Positions 1 to 8,011 of a stretch of DNA of 20,203 nucleotides are shown here, piece by piece (position 1 is the stretch's first letter; every line of letters begins with the position of its first letter). Position numbers and translations under genes: made by a program. Below the pieces are notes generated by a model. That model worked only from the letters and a program-made list of their open reading frames with translations, was not told the DNA's origin and made no database searches. The DNA lies in assembly GCA_002353555.1 (NCBI GenBank), contig DEJO01000016.1:22069-42271 (forward strand). Direction: 5' to 3'. The stretch comes from Prevotella sp. UBA2746. Its GTDB lineage: Bacteria > Bacteroidota > Bacteroidia > Bacteroidales > Bacteroidaceae.

Positions 1-123
1 GCTTTTTCTTTCATTGTCGAGCGTTAGTATCTTCTATAAAGTACGAACTTTTTCAGTATTTACTTTAAAATAAGGTGAAGACAGCCTGATCGCCCAAAGT
101 GGATGCAGCTGACAGAGTGGCAT

Positions 124-164
124 ATACCATGTTTGTGGGATGCGGAATACCATATCTGGGGGAT
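124..164 (+). repeat. Imperfect direct repeat upstream of the -33 box (ATACCAT units, 23-bp period)
   Basis: ATACCAT begins at 124 and again at 147. The 18 bases from each start match at 15 positions, both running into a GGGAT-like core. The second unit touches the -33 element at 164. A two-helical-turn direct repeat at this place could be an operator, but it may also be a member of a dispersed repeat family, since the same heptamer pair occurs in reverse orientation in the ilvD leader. The remainder of 1-227 shows no gene that I can support. Confidence 0.5.
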
Positions 165-194
165 TGTGTGCGGCAACAAACGGCAGTACCTTTG
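164..194 (+). promoter_or_regulatory. Bacteroidetes-type promoter for the exported cassette
   Basis: A TTG at 164-166 is followed after 20 bases by TACCTTTG at 187-194, which fits the Bacteroidetes primary-sigma consensus (TTTG, 19-21 bases, TAnnTTTG). Transcription would start near 200, giving a leader of about 28 bases before the first gene at 228. No other promoter of this form was seen between the following four genes, so it may drive the whole 228-7843 run. The -33 half is only a partial match. Confidence 0.65.
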
Positions 195-227
195 CACCGT
201 GAAACCAATTAAAGAAAGGATTGAAAG

Positions 228-1112
228 ATGAAAAAGGTAATTTTTAACTTAGCGACCATGCTGCTGGCACTTCCTCTTACCGCCACAGCCGAGCATTTCA
301 GGATTAACGTTTCAGATGCTCATTTCACGATGCCTATCATAGAGAAGTGGATAGAAGAATATCGTCAGATAGACCCGACGTTAGAGATAGAGATTGTCAG
401 CCAGCGCGGAGCCGCTGCCGATGCCCTCGTCAGCATAGGCGAACTTCCAGCCGTCGGCCAGCCCCACACGTCGGTGGCACGCTACCTGATCTTGCCGATA
501 GCGAATGCCCAAGGCGAGATTCTCCACGACAAGAAGGTGCAGAAAGGCCTCACCTCGCGGCTTGCAAAGGAAATTTTTATAGAGAAAGAGCTGGACGAGC
601 TGCTGGACGAGGAGTCGTCAGCCCAGCCGTTGCCAGCCACCGTCTATACGCTCACCGGCAGCCGTGCCACCACGACGCAGCTCTTTGCCGAATCGTTGAG
701 CACCACCCCCTCACGCATGAAGGGCAAGAAGGTGCTGGGCAGGGAAGAGAACGTGCTCACCGCCGTCAAGACCCGTCAGGATGCCGTCTCGTTCAATGTT
801 GCCAACCTTATCTACGACCTTCAGAGTCGCAAGCCCGTAGACGGCCTGTATGTCTTTGCTGTAGACTTAGACAACAACGGCAAGATCAGCGACGACGAGC
901 GTCAGGCTGCCCGCAACCTCGACCTGCTGACGGCATTGGTAGAGAACACACCCAGTACGGCGGTGGCTACAGGCGACGTCAACATCGTGCTGAGCAACCC
1001 CGGTGCCGGAAAGCTCAACGACTTCATCAACTGGGTAGCCCGTGACGGCCAGCACTATGCCGCCGAATATGGCTATCTGAAAGTACAAGGCAGGCTGACA
1101 GCCCAGAAATAA
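228..1112 (+). CDS. PstS-like periplasmic substrate-binding protein
   Basis: This 294-residue protein begins with a Sec signal peptide (residues 1-21, ending TATA-E). The C-terminal part carries the PstS-family ending FINWVARDGQ followed by an EYGYL motif, and the middle carries a GSRATTTQLF segment (from residue 144) where phosphate-binding PstS proteins have an SGTR motif. Residues 213-224 (DLDNNGKISDDE) form a canonical EF-hand-like Ca-binding loop, as in other Bacteroidetes PstS-like proteins. The altered SGTR region means phosphate cannot be assumed as ligand. No ABC permease or ATPase is nearby; the next gene, 35 bases downstream, is a TonB-dependent transporter. Its likely role is capturing a solute in the periplasm after outer-membrane transport, which is inference. 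Assignment to the PBP-like fold is firm, the ligand unknown. Confidence 0.82.
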   Translation: MKKVIFNLATMLLALPLTATAEHFRINVSDAHFTMPIIEKWIEEYRQIDPTLEIEIVSQRGAAADALVSIGELPAVGQPHTSVARYLILPIANAQGEILHDKKVQKGLTSRLAKEIFIEKELDELLDEESSAQPLPATVYTLTGSRATTTQLFAESLSTTPSRMKGKKVLGREENVLTAVKTRQDAVSFNVANLIYDLQSRKPVDGLYVFAVDLDNNGKISDDERQAARNLDLLTALVENTPSTAVATGDVNIVLSNPGAGKLNDFINWVARDGQHYAAEYGYLKVQGRLTAQK

Positions 1113-1147
1113 CCCCATCACTACGTATCACAAAAACCATTAGACTT

Positions 1148-4100
1148 ATGAGAAAACCATTACATCTTGGCACACCCAGCCGGTGTGTCCTCACCCTGCT
1201 CACGCTCCTGCTGGCAACCCTCGCCACAGCCCAGACACTCACGGGAACGGTGAAGGACAGCAGGACGGGCACCCCCATTATCGGGGCTACCGTAGCCCTG
1301 AAGAGCGGCCGCACCCTTGTCGGCGGCGTGGCTACCGACCTCGACGGCAACTTCACGCTGAAAGTCAACAAGCTGCCTGCCGTGCTCGTTGTCAACTATG
1401 CCGGCTACAACACCGAGGAGATAGACCTCTACGAGGTCAGCGACGACCCTATAGAGGTAGCCCTGACCGAGAACCTGAACTCGCTGAACGAGGTTGTCGT
1501 AGTAGGCTACGGCACCCAGAAGCGCAAGGCGCTCACCGGCTCCGTCGCCACCGTAAAAAACGATGCCCTGCTGCAGACCTCCACCTCGCTCGACAACATT
1601 CTGGGCGGTTCCGTAGCCGGTCTTGACGCCACATCGTCTTCAGGTCAGCCTGGTGCTGCCGTCAACATCCGCATACGTGGCGGCAACAGCATCAATGCCG
1701 GCAACGAGCCGCTGTATGTCATCGACGGTGTCCTCATCTACAACAGCACGTCGTCCACAGACACGGGCGTCTCCTTCGCCAATGCCAACGTGAACCCCCT
1801 CGCCGCCATCAACCCTGCCGACATCGAGAGCATAGAAGTGCTGAAAGACGTATCGGCATCAGCCATCTACGGCTCGCGCGGAGCCAACGGCGTCATCATC
1901 GTGACCACCAAGAACGGCAACAAGGGTAAGGGCCATGTGAAGATAGACTACGGATACAACGTAGGCATCTCCAACGTGCACAAGAAACTCGACCTGATGG
2001 ATGCCCGCCAGTGGGGAGACCTCTACCTGGAGCTTGCCACCGACGCCCAGAAGGCAGCCGCAGGCATCACCCCCGAGGTGGTCAGGAGTTGGGGCAGCGG
2101 CACCAACTGGCAGGATGCCCTCTTCCGCACTGCCGTCTCGCAGCAGCACCAGCTGTCCGTCAGCGGCGGCTCGGCAGTAGACCGCTTCCTGCTCTCTGCC
2201 AACTACACCGACCAGAACGGCATCATCCAGGCTACCGACTTCACCCGTTTCGGTGCGCGCATCAACTACGAGCGCGACCTGCTGAAAAACCTCACCGTAG
2301 GACTAAAATCTAACTTTGCCAAAAGCACCCAGCGCGGTTCCTACACCTTCTCAGGCAACACCAACAGCATGAGCGGACTGCTGGAACAGGCTCTGCGCAC
2401 CTCGCCAGCCGTACCCATCTACAACGCCGACGGCACCTACAACTATGCCAACCCCTTCGAGACGGGCGACTTCGTGCGCAACGGACTCACCCCCAACCCC
2501 ATTGCCGACCTCAACAAGGTAGGGGCTGAAACGAAAGTCGACAACACCCTGCTCTCTGCCTTTGCAGCATGGGAAATCGTCAAGGGACTGCGCCTGCGCG
2601 TCCAGGGTTCAGCCAACATCATCAACACGCGCCAGAACTTCTTCGGCCCTGCCACCTCCGTAGCCGGTTTCAACACCAACGGCTTTGGCTCCATCGGCTC
2701 CAAACGCTGGGAGAGCGACCAGCTTGAGGCTACCCTCACCTGGCACAAGAACTGGAAGGGCATTCACGAGCTGGAGGTGCTCGGCGGATATACCTATCAG
2801 CAGGAGAAGAGCGAACGCGCTATTGCCGCCTCTGCCAACTTTGCCAACGACAACCTGACATACCACAGCCTGCAGTCGGGTGTCCAGCTGATAGAACCCA
2901 CATCGGAGTTTGTTACCTCCGTACTCTATTCCGGTATCGGACGCATCAACTACTCCCTCTTCGACCGCTACCACCTCACGGCCACCCTGCGCGCCGACGG
3001 CTCGTCGCGCTTCGCCAAGAACAACAAGTGGGGATGGTTCCCGTCGCTCGGCTTCTCTTGGAACATAGACGAAGAGAAATGGCTGAAGGGGGTGAAGTGG
3101 ATTGAAGACCTGAAACTGCGAGCCAGCATCGGAACAGTCGGCAATCAGGAAATCGGCGACTACCGTTTCCTCTCCGACTATGTTGCCACCCATTATTACT
3201 TTGGCGACGGACAACGCAACACGGGCTACTACCGTAGTGCCCTGGGCAACAACGACCTGAAGTGGGAGACGACCACATCCTACGACCTCGGCCTGGACTT
3301 CTCCATCCTGCGCGGCCGCGTTGGTTTTGTCTTCGATTTCTATCATAAGAAGACCCGCGACTTGTTGCTCAACAAACCTGTTGAACTGACTACAGGTTTC
3401 AGTAGCCAGCTGAGCAACGTGGGTAATGTCACCAACAACGGTGTTGAGTTTGCTGTCAATGCAGCCATCATTCAGACAAAAGACCTTACCTGGAACGCCT
3501 CTGCCAATATTGCCCATAATAAGAATAAGGTGACGAGCCTCGGAAGTCAGACTGAAATCATCAACGGCAACACCATCCTTCGCGTGGGTGAGTCGTTGGG
3601 AACCTATTACGGATGGGTGTTCGACGGTGTGGTACAGCATGGCGACGACCTGAGCAGCGTTCCCTCGCCATCGAATAAACCACGAGTGGAATATGGCGAT
3701 GCAAAATATGTTGATCAGAATGGCGACGGCAAGGTCGATCAGCAGAGCGACCGCGTTGTGCTGGGCTCGGCACAACCCAAGTTCACCTACGGTTTCGCCT
3801 CGCAGCTGCGCTATAAGAACTGGGACCTGAGCCTGAACTTCCAGGGTTCCTACGGCAACAAGCTCTATAACGCCTTGCAGCACGCCTTGGAGTCGCCCAC
3901 CATCAACTACAACGTCTCTACCAAGCTGTCAGACCGTTGGACAGACGAAAATCCCAGTACCTCGGTACCGCGTGCCTACGCCCTGAACCAGGGCAGCAGC
4001 TACCTGGACAGCCGATACGTCGAAGGTGCCAGCTACCTGCGACTGAAGAACATCCAGTTGGGCTACAACTTCAAGCCCCGCTTCAACAACGGCACTGCGC

Positions 4101-4246
4101 TCAACATCTATCTCTATGCATCGGCACAGAACCTGATTACCATCACCCACTACAGCGGTTTCGATCCTGAATATTCTGGCTATACCGACAGTGGCACCTA
4201 TCCCCTGGCACGCACTTTCACCTTTGGTATCAGACTTTCCTATTAA
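1148..4246 (+). CDS. SusC/RagA-family TonB-linked outer membrane transporter
   Basis: The protein has 1032 residues, the normal size for SusC. In order it shows a signal peptide (about 1-28), a carboxypeptidase-D-like regulatory domain (about 30-110, with VKDSRTGTPIIGATV), a TonB-box-like segment (EVVVVGYGTQKR), a plug domain containing the family signature IRGGNSINAGNEPLYVIDG and then SASAIYGSRGANGVIIVTT, and a long beta barrel that ends in aromatic tyrosine. An EF-hand-like DQNGDGKVD loop lies near residue 860, as is usual. It would import a ligand across the outer membrane together with the SusD partner directly downstream. No glycan hydrolase or anti-sigma/ECF pair is adjacent, so the ligand cannot be deduced. 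It follows the PstS-like gene by 35 bases and probably shares its transcript. Confidence 0.95.
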   Translation: MRKPLHLGTPSRCVLTLLTLLLATLATAQTLTGTVKDSRTGTPIIGATVALKSGRTLVGGVATDLDGNFTLKVNKLPAVLVVNYAGYNTEEIDLYEVSDDPIEVALTENLNSLNEVVVVGYGTQKRKALTGSVATVKNDALLQTSTSLDNILGGSVAGLDATSSSGQPGAAVNIRIRGGNSINAGNEPLYVIDGVLIYNSTSSTDTGVSFANANVNPLAAINPADIESIEVLKDVSASAIYGSRGANGVIIVTTKNGNKGKGHVKIDYGYNVGISNVHKKLDLMDARQWGDLYLELATDAQKAAAGITPEVVRSWGSGTNWQDALFRTAVSQQHQLSVSGGSAVDRFLLSANYTDQNGIIQATDFTRFGARINYERDLLKNLTVGLKSNFAKSTQRGSYTFSGNTNSMSGLLEQALRTSPAVPIYNADGTYNYANPFETGDFVRNGLTPNPIADLNKVGAETKVDNTLLSAFAAWEIVKGLRLRVQGSANIINTRQNFFGPATSVAGFNTNGFGSIGSKRWESDQLEATLTWHKNWKGIHELEVLGGYTYQQEKSERAIAASANFANDNLTYHSLQSGVQLIEPTSEFVTSVLYSGIGRINYSLFDRYHLTATLRADGSSRFAKNNKWGWFPSLGFSWNIDEEKWLKGVKWIEDLKLRASIGTVGNQEIGDYRFLSDYVATHYYFGDGQRNTGYYRSALGNNDLKWETTTSYDLGLDFSILRGRVGFVFDFYHKKTRDLLLNKPVELTTGFSSQLSNVGNVTNNGVEFAVNAAIIQTKDLTWNASANIAHNKNKVTSLGSQTEIINGNTILRVGESLGTYYGWVFDGVVQHGDDLSSVPSPSNKPRVEYGDAKYVDQNGDGKVDQQSDRVVLGSAQPKFTYGFASQLRYKNWDLSLNFQGSYGNKLYNALQHALESPTINYNVSTKLSDRWTDENPSTSVPRAYALNQGSSYLDSRYVEGASYLRLKNIQLGYNFKPRFNNGTALNIYLYASAQNLITITHYSGFDPEYSGYTDSGTYPLARTFTFGIRLSY

Positions 4247-4269
4247 CAACAAAAAAAAATACAAGAGCA

Positions 4270-5901
4270 ATGATAAAGAACAACTATATCAAACATATCG
4301 CACTCGCAGCACTCATAGGCATCAGCATTTTCACCCTCGCCTCCTGCGAGTCGTTGGACCAAAGTTCGTCCAGCCAGCTGGCAGAAGGCAATGTCCCGCA
4401 AAACAATGCCGATGCTGAGGCCCTCATTAATGGTGTCTATGCCCGTAACATCCCCACTAGCACGGTCTGGATGTACCTCTTCGACCTGACGACGGAGACC
4501 ACCATATCAGGTGAAAGTTCCAACAGTGGTGCCGGCACGCTCTCACTCTTCTCCTGGGACGGAAAGAACAGCTACATGAACTCCGCCTGGTCAACCGTCT
4601 ATGAAGGTCTGGCACGTGCTAACGATGTCATTGAGAAACTTTCTGGCAGTCCCGCTGGTGTCTCTCCCGAATTGGCATCACGTATCGTCGGCGAGGCTAA
4701 ATTCTTCCGTGCCTATTATCTTAACTATGCTGTGCAGGTGTGGGGGCCCGTGCCCATCGTAACTTCTACAAGCGGAGGTCACAACGCCGTGCGCAGTCCT
4801 GAACGCGAGGTATATAAGCAGATTGTCGCTGACCTGGAGGATGCTGCCGAACGCCTGCCCTCTGTTTCGGTATACTCGGCAACGCAGGCAGGACGCATCA
4901 CGCATGGTGCTGCGAAGTCGGCACTGGCAAAGGTGTATCTCACTTGGGCGCAAGTCGATGACGAGCTCACCGATGCCGAGCGCCACGAGTATTTCTCCAA
5001 GTCCGTACAGTATGCCCAGGAAGTGATCAATTCCAATGAATATAGTCTTGAGGAAAACTTCTACGATAACTGGAACAATCAGCACCGCAATGGCAAGGAG
5101 AGCATCTATGCCGTACAGTATTACATCGGGTCGGGAACGAATGCCGGCGACAACACTGGTGGAAACCACCTCTGCCACTGCTCGTTCTCCACTTCCTTCA
5201 GCGTGGACTTGCCCCACATCACCCCTGAACCCAGCAATGCCGTAAAGGATTCCTACCTCGAAGGCGACCAGCGAAAGAATGTCTCTTTTGCCGACTCCCT
5301 GTGGCGACCCTCTACCAACAGCTTTTTCCATTTCTATTATGATGCCGATGGTGACGGAAAACGGGAATCGGGCTTCTCGCGTTACAACAAATATATTGAC
5401 CACGATAGTCCGGAGACCAGTGCTGCCGACCGTGCCATGAACCGCACCGTCATACGCTATGCCGAGGTGCTGCTCATCCTTGCCGAGGCCATCAATGAAC
5501 GTGACGGAAAACCCAACCAAGAGGCTTACGATGCGTTTAATCAAGTGCGTCGCCGAGCTTTCCGAGAAGATATCTACAGCGGCACACCGCAGCCTCATGA
5601 CCTGGAGAAAGGATTAGACTATAACGGCTTCAGGAATGCCATCATACAAGAACGTTCATGGGAGTTTGTCTTGGAACAGAAACACCTGCCCGACTTAAAG
5701 CGTTGGAAGATTCTCGTCAAGACCATCAAGAATAGTCCCGTGGCAAAACAATATCCGCAGTATAACAAGCAGAACGTAGATTTTAAGCACTACCGTTTCC
5801 CCATCCCCCAGGCGCAACGCGACGTGAACCCCAACCTCTGGCAAAACTATGGATACGACGGATCAGAAATTTCAGCGAACCCGTATGTGGGGAGAGAGTA
5901 G
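4270..5901 (+). CDS. SusD/RagB-family outer-membrane lipoprotein
   Basis: This 543-residue protein is the usual surface partner of SusC. Its signal peptide ends in a lipobox, LASC, with Cys26 as the lipidated residue. The SusD-like helical N-terminal half includes the GEAKFFRAYYLNYAVQVWG segment typical of the family (FxRA.Y). The C-terminal RagB half includes RYAEVLLILAEAINE and the closing RFPIPQ and NPNLWQN segments. A DADGDGK loop near residue 360 resembles a Ca site. It starts 23 bases after the SusC stop, with A-rich DNA and little Shine-Dalgarno sequence, as is common in this phylum. It acts on the cell surface as the lid that binds the ligand for the transporter. Substrate is not predictable from sequence alone. 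Confidence 0.95.
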   Translation: MIKNNYIKHIALAALIGISIFTLASCESLDQSSSSQLAEGNVPQNNADAEALINGVYARNIPTSTVWMYLFDLTTETTISGESSNSGAGTLSLFSWDGKNSYMNSAWSTVYEGLARANDVIEKLSGSPAGVSPELASRIVGEAKFFRAYYLNYAVQVWGPVPIVTSTSGGHNAVRSPEREVYKQIVADLEDAAERLPSVSVYSATQAGRITHGAAKSALAKVYLTWAQVDDELTDAERHEYFSKSVQYAQEVINSNEYSLEENFYDNWNNQHRNGKESIYAVQYYIGSGTNAGDNTGGNHLCHCSFSTSFSVDLPHITPEPSNAVKDSYLEGDQRKNVSFADSLWRPSTNSFFHFYYDADGDGKRESGFSRYNKYIDHDSPETSAADRAMNRTVIRYAEVLLILAEAINERDGKPNQEAYDAFNQVRRRAFREDIYSGTPQPHDLEKGLDYNGFRNAIIQERSWEFVLEQKHLPDLKRWKILVKTIKNSPVAKQYPQYNKQNVDFKHYRFPIPQAQRDVNPNLWQNYGYDGSEISANPYVGRE

Positions 5902-5902
5902 G

Positions 5903-5923
5903 AGTTTTGAGAGTTTAGAGTTT
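5903..5923. repeat. Heptamer repeat (AGAGTTT) between susD-like and OsmC-like genes
   Basis: Directly after the SusD stop codon, AGTTTTG is followed by two perfect AGAGTTT units (5910-5916 and 5917-5923). It is the shortest of several seven-base repeat arrays at gene junctions in this window. No promoter consensus is visible in the 45-base gap, so the downstream gene is probably read from the same transcript. Confidence 0.6.
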
Positions 5924-5946
5924 AAAACCATAAAAATAAACGTGAT

Positions 5947-7218
5947 ATGAACAAGAAATTATCAGCATTAGTAATAGCAGCATTTGCTGTACTGACAACG
6001 GCGCAGGCACAGCAGAACGACCAGCGATTGAACAAGGCGATAACAGATGCCCAGTATTTCCAGAAGGCAGCCAAGAGCGCTCCCGGTTTCCGTGACTTGT
6101 TGGCGCGGAGAAAGAAGGCTGTAAAAGCATTCCGTGCTATCCCTACAGAACGGCTGCAGCCCGTAACCCTCAAGGCTTTCGCCGTTGCCGAGCAACGTGC
6201 CGGCACGCGTCATGTCATTATTCGTGAACATCAGTATCTCAACGATAGCGGTTATAACAATGGTGGATTCGACCTCGGTATCGGTACGCCCGACCATGTG
6301 GTGGCAGCCATCGCTGGCGACCTTGCTGACAGCTACGTTACCCAAGCAGCATTGAAGGGTATCGCCATTGACAGCCTCGCTATCAGCATCAAGAAGACGG
6401 GACGTGGAGTGAAAGACTGGGGACTGCAATATACGCTGCACATCGACTCTCCTGCCTCGGATGCTGCTCTGGCAGAACTGAAAAAACAGGCTGAAGCAAA
6501 TTCTCCCTTGTATCAGTTCTCTATCCGTGCACACGATGTCGAGACCATCGTCGATTACACGAAGAGTGCCGACTCGCTCGTTATACCGCCTACCTATCAG
6601 CCAGGTCTTCGCGAGTTTATCGAGTGGGAAACACGCAAACACGAGGCAGGACGGGCGGCACGGACAGCAGGACAGCGTCCCGACCACTCGCGCTTCGGAG
6701 GCTACGCCTTCGACTATCCCTATTCGCGAGCCAACGAGTTCACTCCGTTCAATACCGAGAGTTTCCTGACTCCTGGCGATCCCACAGCGTTTGTCAATCC
6801 CAGCACAGGTGTAGTAGTCTTGCAGGTGCGCCACCATCGTGTTTACCAAGACCATCCCGCCATCTTCGGCGGTAACGACCTCGGCCCCACAGGCATAGAG
6901 AGCCACATCGGACTGCTCGGCTCTTGTTTCACTCACGTGGCTGAAGGTCAGGCTGCTGGTAAGCAGATACCCCTCGACACGCTGAAGGTGTCGCTAACAG
7001 CTCAGTTTGACCCGCGTGCAGGACGCAAAGGCTTCGAACATACACCGCTCTATCCCACAGACATCAAGATGCGTGTCGTTATCAGCAGTCCACGCGAAGA
7101 GGCTGTTATCCGTCAGTTAGTCGAAGACACGGAACGTTCCTGCCCCATCTACAACCTCGTTGTGAACGCACAGCGCATAGAAGGGCGCATAGAACGAGTG
7201 ACGGCAAAGGTAAAGTAG
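5947..7218 (+). CDS. Secreted tandem OsmC-like protein, one half without cysteines
   Basis: The 423-residue protein starts with a signal peptide (about 1-21, ending AQA-Q), which is odd because classic OsmC/Ohr proteins are cytosolic. The C-terminal half (about 280-420) looks like an OsmC domain: GGNDLGPTGIESHIGLLGSC puts a cysteine at 327, and TERSCPIYNL puts the second at 399, matching the two redox cysteines that reduce organic hydroperoxides in the family. Residues of about 105-205 repeat the same pattern (GGFDLGIGTPDHVVAAIAGD, then IAIDSLAIS, then ANSPLYQF) but both cysteines are replaced. The two cysteines at 327 and 399 are the only ones in the protein. The protein seems to be a fused pseudo-dimer with one active and one degenerate half. 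Peroxide reduction or another thiol reaction in the periplasm is inferred. The gene lies 45 bases after susD-like and 19 before the redox protein gene. Confidence 0.78.
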   Translation: MNKKLSALVIAAFAVLTTAQAQQNDQRLNKAITDAQYFQKAAKSAPGFRDLLARRKKAVKAFRAIPTERLQPVTLKAFAVAEQRAGTRHVIIREHQYLNDSGYNNGGFDLGIGTPDHVVAAIAGDLADSYVTQAALKGIAIDSLAISIKKTGRGVKDWGLQYTLHIDSPASDAALAELKKQAEANSPLYQFSIRAHDVETIVDYTKSADSLVIPPTYQPGLREFIEWETRKHEAGRAARTAGQRPDHSRFGGYAFDYPYSRANEFTPFNTESFLTPGDPTAFVNPSTGVVVLQVRHHRVYQDHPAIFGGNDLGPTGIESHIGLLGSCFTHVAEGQAAGKQIPLDTLKVSLTAQFDPRAGRKGFEHTPLYPTDIKMRVVISSPREEAVIRQLVEDTERSCPIYNLVVNAQRIEGRIERVTAKVK

Positions 7219-7237
7219 AACAGGTAAAACATTCTTT

Positions 7238-7843
7238 ATGAGACTTTTAGCATTCCCCCTCATCACTTTTGCGTCATTGCCTGCGACGGTTTTCGCAGGC
7301 AATGCTTCTTCTGATTCGCTGCGGATATCTTATCCGCCTGCATTTCAGGCAACGACGCAACACCGGTCATTAGACTCGCTGAAAGCCGAGGCGGTAAGGC
7401 AACTGAAGGTTCGCTTCGGGCAACACTACGGCTGTTCGGCTCTTTCCTTGACATCGGTTGCCGCCACGTTGGGCGCACCGTTCTCAGAAAAACAGTTGCG
7501 CAGCATGTCCGACTCCTTCTCCGGAGGCATCGGACATGAGTTCTCGCAAGGAACATGCGGTGCGCTGACGGGGGCGGTCATGGCACTGGGCTTCTATGCC
7601 AGCGGTGACAAGTCGAAGCATCTCAGGCTGGCAGCCGAGTTGTATGAGACCTTCAGGGCACAAGAGGGTACCGTCTCTTGTGGCGACATCTATGGTCCTA
7701 ACGGCTTTTCACGTTGCGACGGCTGTCTCCGTTGTGCTGTTGAGAAGGTGGTGGAGTTGCTCTACCGTGAGGGCGACATCGAAACGGCAACAATCAACCT
7801 TGCCGACGGCATGCGCGAATATGCACTTCAGGATCAGCCTTAG
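7238..7843 (+). CDS. Exported C_GCAxxG_C_C family redox protein
   Basis: The 201-residue protein has a signal peptide (about 1-20, ending VFA-G) followed by the cysteine pattern that defines the C_GCAxxG_C_C family. Cys66 lies in YGCSALSL, Cys107 in GTCGALTGAVMALG, Cys148 in SCGDIYG and Cys160, 163 and 166 in CDGCLRC. The glycine-rich SFSGGIG segment before GTCGALTG is also typical. The family is thought to be redox active, but its chemistry is not settled. The export signal and the location 19 bases after a secreted OsmC protein suggest a periplasmic electron or thiol relay. The extra CDGCLRC cluster could bind a metal or cluster, which is inference. A perfect 12-bp inverted repeat lies within codons 13-23. 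No clear terminator follows the stop codon. Confidence 0.8.
   Translation: MRLLAFPLITFASLPATVFAGNASSDSLRISYPPAFQATTQHRSLDSLKAEAVRQLKVRFGQHYGCSALSLTSVAATLGAPFSEKQLRSMSDSFSGGIGHEFSQGTCGALTGAVMALGFYASGDKSKHLRLAAELYETFRAQEGTVSCGDIYGPNGFSRCDGCLRCAVEKVVELLYREGDIETATINLADGMREYALQDQP
7275..7304. repeat. Perfect 12-bp inverted repeat inside signal-peptide codons
   Basis: CATTGCCTGCGA at 7275-7286 is exactly complementary to TCGCAGGCAATG at 7293-7304, with a six-base loop (CGGTTT). It would form a strong RNA hairpin about 37 bases after the start codon of the C_GCAxxG_C_C gene. No T tract follows, so a standard intrinsic terminator is unlikely. Confidence 0.8.
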
Positions 7844-7950
7844 TTGATATCCGTGTTGACTATTTCAGGTTTCGTATTCGCTCCGCTTAACCTTCAGTTG
7901 CTTTCCTTTGGAAAAAACTTGAAGAAGTTGAGTAAAAAATGCGCTTATGT

Positions 7951-7981
7951 TTTGTCTTTTCCGCTCATTATCGTATCTTTG
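7951..7981 (+). promoter_or_regulatory. Promoter of the endonuclease/exonuclease/phosphatase gene
   Basis: TTTG at 7951-7954, a 19-base gap, then TATCTTTG at 7974-7981 is a full match to the Bacteroidetes promoter consensus. Transcription is expected to begin about 7986-7990. That leaves almost no leader for an ATG at 7991 but about 22 bases for the ATG at 8012, which decides the start codon of the gene. Confidence 0.85.
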
Positions 7982-8011
7982 TGAGCAACAATGAACGGAT
8001 GGGGGAATGAT

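Noticed and set aside
2609..3883. Long open frame of 424 codons on the minus strand
   Set aside because: It lies entirely inside the SusC gene, lacks recognisable domains, and reflects the base composition of the real gene. The same holds for the 462-codon minus frame inside ilvD (16827-18215).
7991..8011. Upstream ATG for the secreted hydrolase
   Set aside because: The promoter -7 box ends at 7981, so transcription would begin at or near this codon; the ATG at 8012 has a G-rich ribosome-binding stretch and opens a normal signal peptide.
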